DNA of 64,000 bases, taken from positions 1,860,001-1,924,000 of the forward strand of contig JAJTTP010000007.1 in the NCBI GenBank assembly GCA_023313575.1. The letters are read 5' to 3'. The notes below the pieces were generated by a model. The model saw nothing but the letters and a program-made list of their open reading frames with translations, was not told where the DNA came from and ran no database searches. Positions 21,630-33,868 of this stretch are shown here, one piece after another. Every line of letters starts with the position of its first letter. Within the stretch, counting starts at the first letter, position 1. Both the position numbers and the translations under genes were made by a program. The stretch comes from Eutypella sp. D-1 (taxonomy: Eukaryota; Ascomycota; Sordariomycetes; Xylariales; Diatrypaceae).

Positions 21630-23907
21630 TTAGTAACTCAATCGATCGCCCATTTCATGCCAGATGAGCCCGAGCTGGCTCTCACACCACCTATCCAGCC
21701 AGACGATGTCCTTCAGCGTGGTCTGAAGTGTGTCTTTGTCGACAATGTTCCTTGCCCGGCAGTACTTGGTAAGTGCGTTGAGGAAGAACTCGTGATGGTC
21801 GCCGAGAAGGATACCTCGGTACATGAAGGGGGAGTCATCTACAAATATCGGCATCCGGACACAGCATCCCACGAAAAGTACCCACAATAGGATATTCTCG
21901 TGCAGGTTACATCTGTTGGTGGTGCTCCAGGCACCGGTGCTGCTGCTAGTAGCTTCTGAAGTCGATGAAGTACCGGTACCCCAGCTTTCTACTGAGAGCT
22001 GCCCACCACTGAGTGCTGTGTGGTAGGACTCCGGAGACCCGATGCTATCTGGGCCCGACAGGAGGTCCAGCATCATCAGGGTGTCGCAGAGGGACGACAT
22101 CAACGCCTCAGTGAGGGCCCGGTGTCTATGAGCTGCGGGTGGCTGTCCCCGTATAGCCAGGTGTAGGAATATGTGAGATGCATAGACAATAGCATCAGAG
22201 AGGTCCGCAGGTGGTGACGTCTCTAACCAGGAGTCTTGGTTTTCCGTAGGCATCGAGGCGGGGAGGGACTCGGACCTCATGGCGGGGTACTGCTGCTGGC
22301 GTCTGCGGACGGAGTCCTCGAGCTGGCATAGCCGCCACTCCAGGAAGTAGATCGAGTCGCTGATCTGGGCCCGCTCCTCCTTGAAGCTCTTGAGGTCCGC
22401 CCAGTCGAAGGTGTTGATGCCGTCCGCGACCGAATAGAGCAGTTCGAAGAGCTCGATGACCTCCCGATGCTGGATGCTGAGGTCGTTCGCACCGGTGGTC
22501 TCCGTATTTGCCACCATCGAGCGGCTCATGAACCGGTCCTTGAGCCCCAGGGAAGAGGCGATTTGCGGGATCAGTGGGAATGCAAGTGGTTTATTTGCTG
22601 CCGTGGCGTAGGAGAAGTCGGCCCTGGTACGCATGTTAGTCCCTGCAATTTAATATTCGCAGCATATTCCCCAAAGGATTTACCAGGCCATGGTTCGTTG
22701 AAGCAGGGTGCTATAACCGAACCCGTCAAGGAGGCCGCCTCTGAGCTCTATCATTCTTTTTAGCCCGCTCATATGGGCTGCTGCTGCTGCTAAGGAGCCG
22801 ATATAGGCCTTGGGAGTGTAAGCTGTCTACGTATTCACCGTATGCTCCTCGGCACTGCCCCGAAGGCCGGAAAACTCACCTCCGTATTGACTAGCAGGGC
22901 GACGGCAACGATTACGCCGTCAGAGACGGGCGTGTCCGTATCCTTACCCTCCATGTTCAACCTCTCGTTCACGGACTTGACAGCCTGGAAACGGTGGAAG
23001 TCAATCGTCGTCGTGTCATCCCAGTTAGCTAAAGAGTTATGCATCGCTGCCACATTGGCCATAAAGGCATGCGTTGCTGCGGTATCCACGTTTATCTGGT
23101 CTTGATTAGCACCGCAGGAGATTAACTTCATAAAGGGGATGGCGGCCCACCGATCCTATCCAATCTCCGCTGGGGTTCATCGCAAATGTCGTGGCGAGGA
23201 GGCTAGAGTGTTCTGTTTCCCGCGTAAGCACTATCGTTCCCAAACTCCCCTGAGTTCCTCGGGAGATTCAAGTTTCGGCGGAGTAGGGATGGCGTGGTCT
23301 TACGAGAATACATGTACGTGGGCGCACCGGCTCGATCGATCCACTTCTGCACGAACTTCTCCTGCGGTGAGAGGCACACCGTCATGCAGTACTTGAGCAG
23401 GTTCTCGGTCAGGGGCGTCGTCTCGATGCGGAGCAAAGAGAAGTTCGGGAGTTCCCTGGCAACGGTTATGGAAAGGTCTCTCGCGATCATGGTGGTCTCC
23501 CACTTGGGCTTCAGATCCTCCTCCACCTCCAGACCCCCTCCTCTGTACGCGACGACGCGCTCCGCGGTCGGGACTCCGCTGTTATTCGCGGCGGGCCAGG
23601 CTGACGAGGATGTTGATGAGGAGACCCGCTTTCTCCGCCCGCTCGGGGCGGCGGCGGAGGCCCCTGCGTCCCCCGCCGATGCGCCGATTCGGAACTTCGA
23701 GATGCGGTCCTTCTGCGTGGCCTGCCTCTTCGGCTGGTTGGACGCACTGGTCTGGCTTGGTAGCTTCTGCCGCCGCGCATGCGAGCGCACCTTGCGCCGT
23801 GTCTCGTCGCTGCGGGCTATGGTGTTGATGGACGTGATGAACTGGAAGCCGGGCTTGGCCCCTTTAGTCGCCGCCGCCGCCGCCGTAGGTGGGGGTGGGG
23901 AAGCCAT
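21630..23907 (-). CDS. Fungal transcription factor-like protein (Fungal_trans_2 type), apparent frameshift
   Basis: Model complement(join(21630..22623, 22684..22808, 22880..23212, 23304..23907)), about 684 aa if one extra base near 23156 is ignored. The N-terminus FQFITSINTIARSDETRRKVRSHARRQKLP has the R-x-V-R-S-H motif seen in a common ascomycete family annotated as transcription-factor-like or 'tachykinin family'. The rest is the helical regulatory domain: DFHRFQAVKSVNERL, HMSGLKRMIELRGGLLDG, RTMAWADFSYATA and a C-terminal helical block. No Zn2Cys6 cluster is present, as in many members. Introns 2 and 3 are clean (GTGAGT to CCCAAG; GTAAAT with ACTAAC branch to ACCAG). After intron 1 the frame reads TFAMNPSGDWI and then needs a one-base shift to continue as DRWAAIPFMKLISC. 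This may be a sequencing error, a mutation or a misjudged splice. Confidence 0.68.
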
Positions 23908-26900
23908 CGTTTTGGGGGAAAGATGGGGAAACGAAGCAAAAAACAAAAAACAAAAAACAAAAACAGTAAGAACAGCTTTTAGACCGATTGCACGGTCGGA
24001 TGGCTGGATGTACAGGAACCGTGAGAATCAAGCCGTCTATTCTCCACTTAGACGATGCCTCACGGGGATATTTAAGAACGACGTCTAACTAAAAATCTCT
24101 CCTATATAGGACCCGAGACAGAAAGGCGAGTCGAGGCCCTGGAATTCCCGCCGACCAGACTCCCGTCGTCGAAGGCCCCAGACCCCGTTCCCCGTCCGCT
24201 TGTCGTAACCCACCGGTGCATCGGTATCGCCAGACGAGTGGGATGCCGAAGACCTAGAAGAGGCGGGTCCCCCTGACTGGCTCGCTAGCTCCCTGCGTTG
24301 ATTGGGTTTATTATTAAACTTCTCGAAGCTTATTTGTTTCGTGATGTATTGGTTGTTTTTTTTTCTCTCTCTTTCATTTTCTTCTCCCCTCGGGCTCTGC
24401 AAAGCAACCCCGGCGACCCTGGGCCAAGGAAACAGATGGGCCCGGGGAAAAGAGGCCAGGTGGATCTATACTGTATATCAGGTTCCTGGGTGTGGTAGGT
24501 TCGGACCAATGTCCTGGAAGGGGTGCGATTGTGCCGGCTGCTGCTGCGCCACGACCTGTTGCCGCCTGCATTGCCCCGATGGGGAAGTTCTCTTTAAGAG
24601 TGTAAGTCCGGACCGCTACCAGGGGGGGTCTAGCCATAGCGCCCCTAGACTAAAAGACTTAGCTTAGTTTCTATAATGGCGCCTCTTTCGATTGAGCAGG
24701 TTGGTAATCAAGATCACATGATTAGAGCACGTAGGGGTGCATTGCGGGGGTTCAGGGGTCAATAGGGGCCATTGGAAGATTCACTCAGGGATGCCATGAA
24801 CGTCGGCCGAGTCGCGCGCTGCAACCCATGTGGCGACCTAGGTGGCCTTGGCTGAGGTTTACTCAAGTCTTAATCATCTCAGCTCAGGGAAGACGACGAC
24901 GGAAGGGGTGGTTCAGAGTCGAGATCACCAAGACGATAATGCCATGCAGGTCGGCAAGGAGTGGGCAGGGCCTGAGTGGCCGCTGCGACATCAGGGCGTG
25001 TCATAAACGTATTCTAATATAGGCAGCCTTATTATTAATCTATTCGAAATGCATACAGGGACGCCACACATGACTGTGTGTAGTAGTATCGTCCTAGGTG
25101 ACGTTCCGGTGACATGGTGAACCGGAGAGAATGCCACCTCGTCGAACTTCAACTCGCCATCTAGAATAAATAGAACAGCGGGAATGCTTGGCAGAAGTTT
25201 CGCAGCTTCCAAAAATGGATGGCGCATCACGTGGTCAGACCTTGCTCAAGGGCCGAAACTTCGGATCGACAGGAATACCTACTGACCTAGGTTATCCAAT
25301 TTTCCTCGCCCCCTTCTTTCTCTCATAAAGAATGCTCCCGGCGTCGGCGGGGAGGGTGGCTATTGAAATCTCGACTCCCCCCCCCCCTCTCGTGCACGGT
25401 GCATCTACCGACGGCGGCCGGAACTGACCGCGCAGGCGATACTGGACATCTGCCGACTGGTGGTGGGTCTCCGACGACGGACCGCGACATGTCAGCGAGG
25501 GCGACGAGGGGCATGGCGATGCAACGTGCAGCGGAGATTGAATTATGGCCGCCACGGACCAATATTGCCTTATGGCTTAACGCGGTACGCGCTGATCTCT
25601 AAATATAACGTCTTCGAAAAGGGAGGCCGTGTACGCTGACTCTGCAAGACAGGCGACTCCTCTCTCTCCCCACACAATATGCTGGCGTGGTAGTATGAAT
25701 GGCAGCATGAGTAGCCATGATGAGGTCCTCTTGATCTGGGGGGTTCCACTTTGCGACGCCCACCTAGAAATTCTCCGACCGGATTGGAGGGTTGTCCCTG
25801 CGGCCCGAAAAAACAAGGAAAGGAGTTTAAGGAATGCATGGGGTTGAGTGATAGTTACAACCTTGTCATCACTTACACAACATCACTGGCAGACTCAGGG
25901 GGAAGAGGTTGGGAGGTGGCTATGAGTAGGTTGGATCGCAAGAGAGTAGGCAGGCACTTGCCGATCTTGCAATGATAGACAGGCAAACAGGAGAGAGAGA
26001 GACAACAGCACTAGTAAGGTGTAGAGTCGCAGAAGAGGACTGGAGTGGAACTTGCATTGAGCACAAGTTGGATATTGATATTTGCTCAGGACCTCAGCTG
26101 GCATGATAGAGATAGGGGTAGATGCTTGGTTACGTAAGTATTTAGTAGTTTTACGTATAAACAGATGCTTAAGACGCGAATTGTCACGAGTATATAGTTT
26201 TAGCCAAGTGACTTAACCTTTTCAATGTTGGATATTGATTACCTACAACTATGTAGGCACGTTTAAAAGAGGAATTTATATCTTGGATTGAAGGTTAGAT
26301 AGGAGGTGTCCTGTGTAAGTAGCCGTATCCGATAGAAAACCATATGTAAGACTACAGGTGCACCGAGTCTTATTACCAATTCCAACCATCTACTTCGTAC
26401 TAATCAAAGAACAGTGCATCAATTAAGTCACTCATATCTTTTTGACATCCTGTTGTACTATAGAGCTCTTCTTGTCTTGTGAATTTCTATGGGATAAGTT
26501 GCCGTGCAAGTTCAACTACATCTGCACTACCTACCTACGTATTATGAAGCGATCCGTCTTCAGCCCTCGGTCTATACATATGGATACGGGCGGTTGCTCA
26601 CCTGAGCAGGTGTCGAAGGTTGGCAGAATAAGCAGAGGAATGCAAGTGGGAAATTGTCCTTCTAGCGTCGCCTGAGTGTATATAAGTTGTATATTCAAGT
26701 ATGCATATGCCACTTAGTATGGAACTTTTTGCTTTAGAGAATCAACAACCTACCTAGACTATACTTGGTAGCTACTTAAGAAGGCTTATCTTATCTGAAC
26801 TAGCCAATCAATAGACAGCATCCTTACGTCCTGTGGAAAGCGGTGCTCCAATTGGCTCAAACTCTATGTTCAAGCTTTACTAATACTGTCTTAGCCTGGA

Positions 26901-27293
26901 CCCTTGGACCGCTGATAAGAAATTTTATCGAAAAAAAATTGGAGGGAGGGTTAAAGGAATGGAAAATCTGGCAGGAAATGCTTATCTGACACTTTAATGT
27001 AAATCAGTACCTAACAAAAGGAAATTCTATGAAATCGCATCACTTACCACCAACTTATTTAGTAACTTCTCTACATACATACAATACTTATCACTAACAA
27101 CCTATTATTACACAAGATACGATTTCCAGGAAAAAGGATATCGTAACGCCCGCAACTTGAGGGCAGTTTCGGGCGGATCCTCTCCCTTTTCTTTTCTTTC
27201 TTCTTGGCTTTTGACCTAATCAACCCCAACCAACTTGACCGACTAACGACTTTAACTATTGCTGCATTCCAACTCCCGTCCTCTCGTTTCGCG
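23908..27293. other. 3.4-kb divergent intergenic region, no gene seen
   Basis: Separates the minus-strand regulator from the plus-strand New1 gene, so it contains both promoters. Several short open frames on both strands (for example a Cys-rich one at 24302-24667) lack start context, splice support or known motifs. The 3' third is AT-rich. The last 60 bases before 27294 form a pyrimidine-rich leader. Confidence 0.5.
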
Positions 27294-30200
27294 ATGCCTC
27301 ATCCCGTCACGCCGCCAATAATGGTGGCTAAGTCCGACGGTGCCCCTCCCCCGCCATCCCCGGAGGACGTCTCGGCCATTGTCAACAGCATTTTCACCGC
27401 CTCGACATCTGCCGCCTCGGTTGACGCTTCCTACGCACTTTGCGAATTATTATTAAATACTGTCGGTTTCCGAGGCCTTCACCACTATGGAGTCGTGGCC
27501 GAAATAAAAAAGGCCGCTTCTGATAAGAAGAGTGGATTGCGCAGAGAAAGTGCCCAGAATCTTCTTGGCGCCATTTTTGAAAAGTTCCCTACCCGCCAAC
27601 CCCTAAGCGAGGTCGGGCTTCTCGTTCAAGATGGTGGCCTGGTCGCATGCGCCCTAGATGCTCTATCCGATAAGGGTAACGTTGTGCGTGATGCCGCACA
27701 GTACGGTCTCGATGCGCTCTTCGCCAACTTGAGTCCCGAGGCCATGGTCGTCGGCCTGCTTCCTGCCCTCATCGCTTACCTGTCCAAGAATACCGGAAAA
27801 TGGCAGGGAACCGTCGGCGCACTCAAGCTGATGCAGAAGATGGCCGACAAGGCTCAGATGGAGATCGGCTGCACCAAGGAGCAGGCCCAGGAGAAGGATA
27901 TGCTTAGAGAGGCCATGGGTTCCAAACTGGCTAGTTTGATTCCTATCGTCGAAGGCGACATGCACGACTTGAAATCCGAGGTTGAGAAGCAAGCCGTCAT
28001 CACTATGCAATCCCTCACCAGCCTTCTATCCAACGACGATGTTGCCCCTCGGATTCCTCTCTTGATCGATTCCATGCACCATCCCTCCACTCAGAGTCTC
28101 CAGAAGGCCATCCATGCTCTTTCTCAGACCACCTTCGTTGCCGTTGTCACCTCCCCTGTGCTCGCCCTTCTTACTCCCTTCCTTGAGCGCAGTCTCAACA
28201 ACCCAAGCACCGCTCAAGAGGTGTTGCGACAAACCGTTGTTATCACCGAAAATCTTACTAAGCTCGTCCACGATCCTATCGAGGCCCGTACCTTCTTGCC
28301 CAAACTCCAGCCTGGTGTTAAGAGCGTCGTCAACAGGGCATCCCTCCCAGAGGTCCGTGAAATAGCCACGAGGGCCCTGGACGTGATGGACAAGGCAATG
28401 GCTGGCGACAACGAGCACAAGGTCGTTGAAAGGACATCCGTCGACGATGTTGCCAAGGTCATCGACTCCGAGATTAAGAACAATGGAGGTCTCGCAGGCG
28501 ACCTCGATGTGTACAAGATCTCGCGGCCTTATATCTGCGAGATGGTAGTCGAGGACGTCAACCACAGACATATCGACAGAATTTCCGGCAGAATCGCGCC
28601 ATATCTTAAGGATTTGATGCATCAGGATGGTGCCAACGATGCCGTGGCCTCCGCTGTCCAGCAGTATTATCTCCAAGAGGATGAGCGCAAGTATGGCGTA
28701 CCTGAGAAAGAGGACGATGGCGAAATCGAGATCGTCAATGCCGACTTCTCTCTCGCCTACGGCGGTATGCTTCTCCTGTCCCACACTAACCTGAGGTTAT
28801 TGAAGGGCCATCGTTATGGTCTGTGTGGACGTAACGGAGCCGGAAAATCGACACTCATGAAGAGTATTGCAGGCGGCAAGCTGGAGGGCTTTCCACCGCA
28901 GGATGTTCTCCGCACTTGCTACGTCGAACATAACCAAGGAGAGGATGCCGACATCAGCATCCTGGACTTCATGTGCAAGGATCCTACGATTGCATCTGAA
29001 GGCCGAGAAAGGATTTCTGCAGTTCTGGAGGAATTCGGCTTCACGTCTGGCCCCGAAGGGCGCCAATCGCAGAAGGTTGGCTCCCTGTCAGGAGGGTGGA
29101 AGATGAAGCTCGCCCTGGCAAGAGCTATGCTACAGAAAGCTGATGTTCTGCTCCTCGACGAACCTACGAACCACTTGGACGTCACCAACATCGCCTGGCT
29201 GGAGACCTACCTCAAAACACACACCGAAATTACGAGCCTGATCGTCTCCCACGACTCTAGTTTCTTGGACAATGTCACGACCGATATTTACCACTATGAG
29301 CCTGGGAAGAAGTTGGGCCATTTCAAGGGTAACCTGGCTGCTTTCGTCAAGGTCCGCCCTGAGGCTAAGGCTTATTATACACTCTCGGCCTCGAATGTGC
29401 AATTTAAGTTCCCGCCTCCTGGTATCTTGTCCGGTGTCAAATCCCAGACGCGAGCCATTATCCGGATGACGAACGTCTCGTTCCAATACCCCAGCGCACC
29501 GAAGCCTTCTCTAAGCGACGTGTCTTGCCAGCTGTCTCTGTCTTCCAGAGTCGCGGTCATTGGACCTAACGGTGCTGGCAAGTCGACATTGATTAAACTC
29601 TTGACGGGCGAGGTTGTCCCAACTTCTGGAAAGGTCGAGAAGCACCCTAATCTGCGTATTGGTTACATCAAGCAGCATGCTCTGGAGCACGTCGAAATGC
29701 ATCTCGAAAAGACACCCAACCAGTATCTTCAGTGGCGTTATGCCAACGGCGACGACCGAGAAGTTCATATGAAGCAAACCCGTATCCTGTCTGAGAAGGA
29801 CCGGGAGCAGATGGACAAGCCGATCGACCTTGGAGACGGGAAGGGTCCGCGACAGATCGAGGCTCTTGTCGGACGACAGAAGTGGAAGAAGACCTTCCAG
29901 TACGAAGTGTAAGTCTACGCAGTCAGATATTCCATTTCACACGCATTACGATACTAACTGCTTCTAGAAAATGGCGGGCCTGGCTCCCCAAGTTCAACTC
30001 CCAGGTGTCCCGCGAAACCCTCAGCGAGTGGGGCTTCGACAAGCTCGTGCAGGAGTTCGACGATCACGAGGCATCCCGCGAAGGTCTCGGCTATCGCGAG
30101 CTCCAGCCGTCGGTCATCTCGAAGCACTTTGAGGACCTAGGCCTCGATCCGGAGATCGCCAACCATAACGAGATCGGCAGCCTGTCGGGTGGCCAGAAGG

Positions 30201-30697
30201 TCAAGGTCGTGATCGCAGGCGCGATGTGGAACAACCCGCACTTGCTGGTGCTGGACGAGCCGACGAACTTCTTGGACCGCGACTCGCTGGGCGGTCTCGC
30301 GGTGGCGATCCGCGACTTTAAGGGCGGCGTGGTGATGATCTCTCACAACGAAGAATTCGTAGGCGCGCTGTCGAGTGAGCAGTGGCACATCAACGACGGG
30401 CGCATGGCGATGAAAGGCAGCGCGGCGCTGTCGCTGGACCGGTTCGAGGACAGCCGTCCCGGAAGCGGCGTCGCCAGCGCCATCGCCAGCACGGCCGCCA
30501 GCAGTGCCGCCAACAGTGCCGTCAACTCCTCCGTCGAGGACAACGCCGCACCCCTCAAGTTCCGCGCCAAGAAGAAGCGCAAGAAGACCAAGAAGGAGCT
30601 CAAGGAGCAGGAGGTCCGTCGCAGACTCCGCCACATCGAATGGCTCTCCAGCCCCAAGGGCACCCCACACCCGCCTGATACCGATGACGAGGATTAA
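27294..30697 (+). CDS. New1/Elf1-type ABC-F ATPase (eEF3-like)
   Basis: Model join(27294..29908, 29968..30697), 1114 aa; intron GTAAGT, ACTAAC branch, TTCTAG. Start is the first in-frame ATG (MPHPVTPP). Residues about 30-360 are HEAT repeats (LIPIVEGDMHDLKSEVEKQA, LIDSMHHPSTQSLQKAIHAL), then a helical linker, then two ABC domains: Walker A GRNGAGKST near 512, signature LSGGWKM near 598, Walker B LLLDEPTNHLD near 620; second Walker A GPNGAGKST near 757, LSGGQKVKV near 943, LVLDEPTNFLD near 965. The insert between A and signature of domain 2 corresponds to the eEF3 chromodomain region. LKGHRYGLCGRNGAGKS fits New1 (yeast) and Elf1 (fission yeast) better than eEF3 itself. These proteins bind ribosomes and help translation termination; Elf1 was described in mRNA export. 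The tail is Lys-rich (AKKKRKKTKKELKEQE). Confidence 0.92.
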
Positions 30698-33600
30698 AGG
30701 GGGCGGGAGCAGACCTCTCGGCCTGGTCCGTCTGTTGCTTCTTGTGTCGTGATGTATTTGTGTTTTTCGCAATGCATGGTTGGGGGCCCACTGGGCCGTT
30801 TGGGTTGGTTGAAGCGATCATGAATCATGTGCAGTATTTTTTTATTACCGGGTCTTATGCATGAATGCTACTGTACCGCAGACTTGGGATAACGTTCGAG
30901 CGGGGATTCGGGAGGGGCAGATGTCTCGACATTGCAAGGGCCCCTGGGCGCTAGTTGCGTCTACACTAGCGCGAAGCAGGGGACTTTTCTTGAAAGACCC
31001 GATTCCTTTGCCGGCCCAAAGACCCTCTTGGAAAATCGGTGGTGTCCGCGGAAAGCGAGATAACCCACCTACTTTACTTAGATGATAGACGTACACATAG
31101 ATACGGTGGGGGGCCGAGATGGGGCGGGGACTTTTTCAGCGGGGGCTTTTCTTTTTTTTTTCTTTACTTTACTTTTCTTTTCCCCGGGTCTCAGTTTACG
31201 TGGTATTTAGACTCGGAACGGCGTTTTACGATAAATAGATGGGTTTGTGGATGACGGTTTTAACAACATCAAAGATAGATTTCAGATGATGGCGAGCCTA
31301 GCTCTTTGGCCAAAATATACGTTCCGTTTCCTTTACTTCATACGTAACATCCCGCTTTCAGCTCCTATAACTACTTTTTGCACATCGAACGAAGCACACA
31401 ATAAATTCTAGCTGGACGGTTACCGTATGATCCGTCTAAGCAGCTTGGATCCAGTTATAGCTCCCGGTCGTGGCCGCAAGAACTCGGGTTGCCACTCAGT
31501 ACTATATTAGATGGTCGATGACAGGGGGTCCATTGCGTCTATGCCTAGGTCCCGTCCGCACTATTGTCACCATGCCTTAGTGAAGAAGCATGCATTAAGA
31601 AAGATACATGCCTTGGTGAAGCAGTCCGGATATAGCCTACGATACGAGGATCGGGGTTTTCTTGATAAAAATGCTCCGAGTGCCGACATTAGACAGCGAA
31701 GCCAGTCTCCTTATCACATGTCGGCCCCGGAACTAGCCAGTGCATCACATGTCGACAGCTCCTGGGACTATAGTCGTTGGCCTTCCGGTCTGTAGACGAA
31801 GGCGGGGCGGGCGAGCCCTCTCTATGTATATACGCTGGCCAGCAAGGTCGCAATTGAAGCTCAGCGGGCTCGGTTGGGACCGCACGACCGAGCGACCACC
31901 TTTGCCAACCTCCTCGGTATGTAGGAGCCTAGAGTGGAAAGCCGAATCAGTCAAGGCCCCTGTAATTCACCGGCAAGAGATGCCTAGTGCCCAACCGATC
32001 GGGATTCTGATTGTACATGTCGACCATGTCTATGATACCGTGCCGATCCTCCGATGATGTATCTATCTATGCACTCCCAGCAGCTCGTAGCATCTCGAAT
32101 TTTTTCCCGTTAGGCAAAAGGAAACGTAGAAAGATGGATGATGCCGTCGGTAGTAGGTTAAGTCCCTACGCTAGGCTACAGTGACGTTGGCCGCCAATGC
32201 GGTAGCCAACTTTAGCTCTAAGTTCGCCAAGGCTTCATAGCCTCGCGGGGAACGTCAGGGGCACTTCCGCGGCTCCCATTGGCCGGTTTGGCATGTTGCC
32301 AGTCTGTGCACGGCGCGCGCGCTATTCTCGAGTTTTCTCGACTGACAAGTACGTACGCAACGCAACGCTTTCAAACGTAGACTAGACGGGTATATCCGTT
32401 GCGGCTGGAGTGGGAAGCTCGACGATCGTCTCTTTACTGTCTCCAGTACGATGGGGAATAATGGCTTAAAAAGGGACTTTTCCTTAGTAAGTCGATTGCG
32501 TCTTTGAATATTTCGGTCCACAGTGGCCTCGATTTCCACTCCAGGTGTCCTAGGCAGCGACATAAGGGTAAACTAGGCGATAGCTGAAAATTACTCGTGG
32601 CCGGATTATGGAGCGTTACCCTCTTTTCTGAGCCCATGTGCTTGACAGCTAACTCTATTGATTCGGGACACATTTGAGCTGTGAACTTACGTATAAAGGG
32701 AACTTAAGTCTCGTAAGGTGGTGACCGACGAGGTCCGGTTTTCTCCATAGCGGAATAATAAGTAGATGCGTGGCACGAGGAAAGAGACGTAGACCAAGGT
32801 TTTCCATGGGGACTCCATGGATAAATATTCGTTATACAGAGGAAAGATCCGGTCACGACGAGATACAGAGAGGGGAAAGAGGAGAAGAAGACGGAGAAGA
32901 GGAAGAAGGATTCCCCAGTTTCGGGACCGAACCGAGCGATGCGACTGTACATTTGGAATGCCGAGTACAGTTTCCGAAGTGGATTACAGACGTCCCCATT
33001 CCCAGAATACTCGGTCCTGGAATTTGCCGGACCGAATTATTAATGACAAGTCCCATCGACGTCAAGATAGTCGTACCGAAAGTGGGAATAGAGGGGCGGA
33101 GCGGGCCGCCGATGAGACTTAATACTACAACATCGACAGATTGAAGTCTCCGGCTCGATCCCCACAAACGAAATATGGATTCCCTGTGGGGCAGTAACCC
33201 GGGGTGGTCGACGATAGCACACCTTCTCGCCGGGGTAGCTAGAAGATCTGGTGGTCGTAATCATGCAGCTGTCATTGGATAGCCGATCGAGAAATGAAAT
33301 ACGTATCACGCTGCTTCGATCTATCATTTCGGCTTACCAAAACGATCAGATGTTAAACCGTCTCTTCAGTAGATCGGGCTCTCGTTGCGCGCCAATACCC
33401 AGGTCCCTTCAGATCAGAAAGGCAACATATCATACATGATAGGCCACTGCAGACCATGCATACACGTGACGCACTAAGATTTCTAATTCGGTGTGTTGCG
33501 ATACACCCTGCTGGAAAATTGTCAATTATTAGCCTGGGTGGACTGGATCAGGTTGGGTACGGTTACTCTATAGCTACCCATGTTGATGGGTATGCATCCC

Positions 33601-33868
33601 AATTTGGAATACTGGCGTTACCGATATGCATGTTCTGCGAATCCTCGAGTCACGAGAATCAAGGGGTTGCCGCAACAGAGTGGACTCGGCATTAGGGTGG
33701 AAACATTATCCTACGTCTCACCACATCCAAAAGAAAAACGAAAAGAAAAGAAAGAAAAAAAACTATTAAAGACCACATGATCACCATGTCATTATGTTTC
33801 CAAATCTTCATGCTCATTTGACTAACGCCGCAGCCTAGGTCTGTGAAGAACTATCACCTCCTACTGCC
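30698..33868. other. 3.2-kb intergenic region at edge of gene-sparse island
   Basis: No supported gene. Many short frames on both strands, none with motifs. A ~17-bp direct repeat (ATGCCTTAGTGAAGAAGCA / ATGCCTTGGTGAAGCAG, about 31572-31626) and a duplicated ATCACATGTCG (31715, 31745) are visible. The end contains the P450 promoter. Confidence 0.5.

Noticed and set aside
22624..22642. Earlier acceptor TTGCAG for intron 3 of the regulator
   Set aside because: It would put a TAA in frame; the next acceptor ACCAG keeps the frame and the GGACTAAC between them is the branch site.
24302..24667. 121-codon Cys-rich frame
   Set aside because: Clustered CC/GC cysteines come from a TGCTGCTGCG repeat; no signal peptide pattern that holds up, no family.
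31572..31626. Pair of ~17-bp direct repeats as possible target duplications
   Set aside because: Only 30 bases apart with mismatches and no terminal repeats between them.
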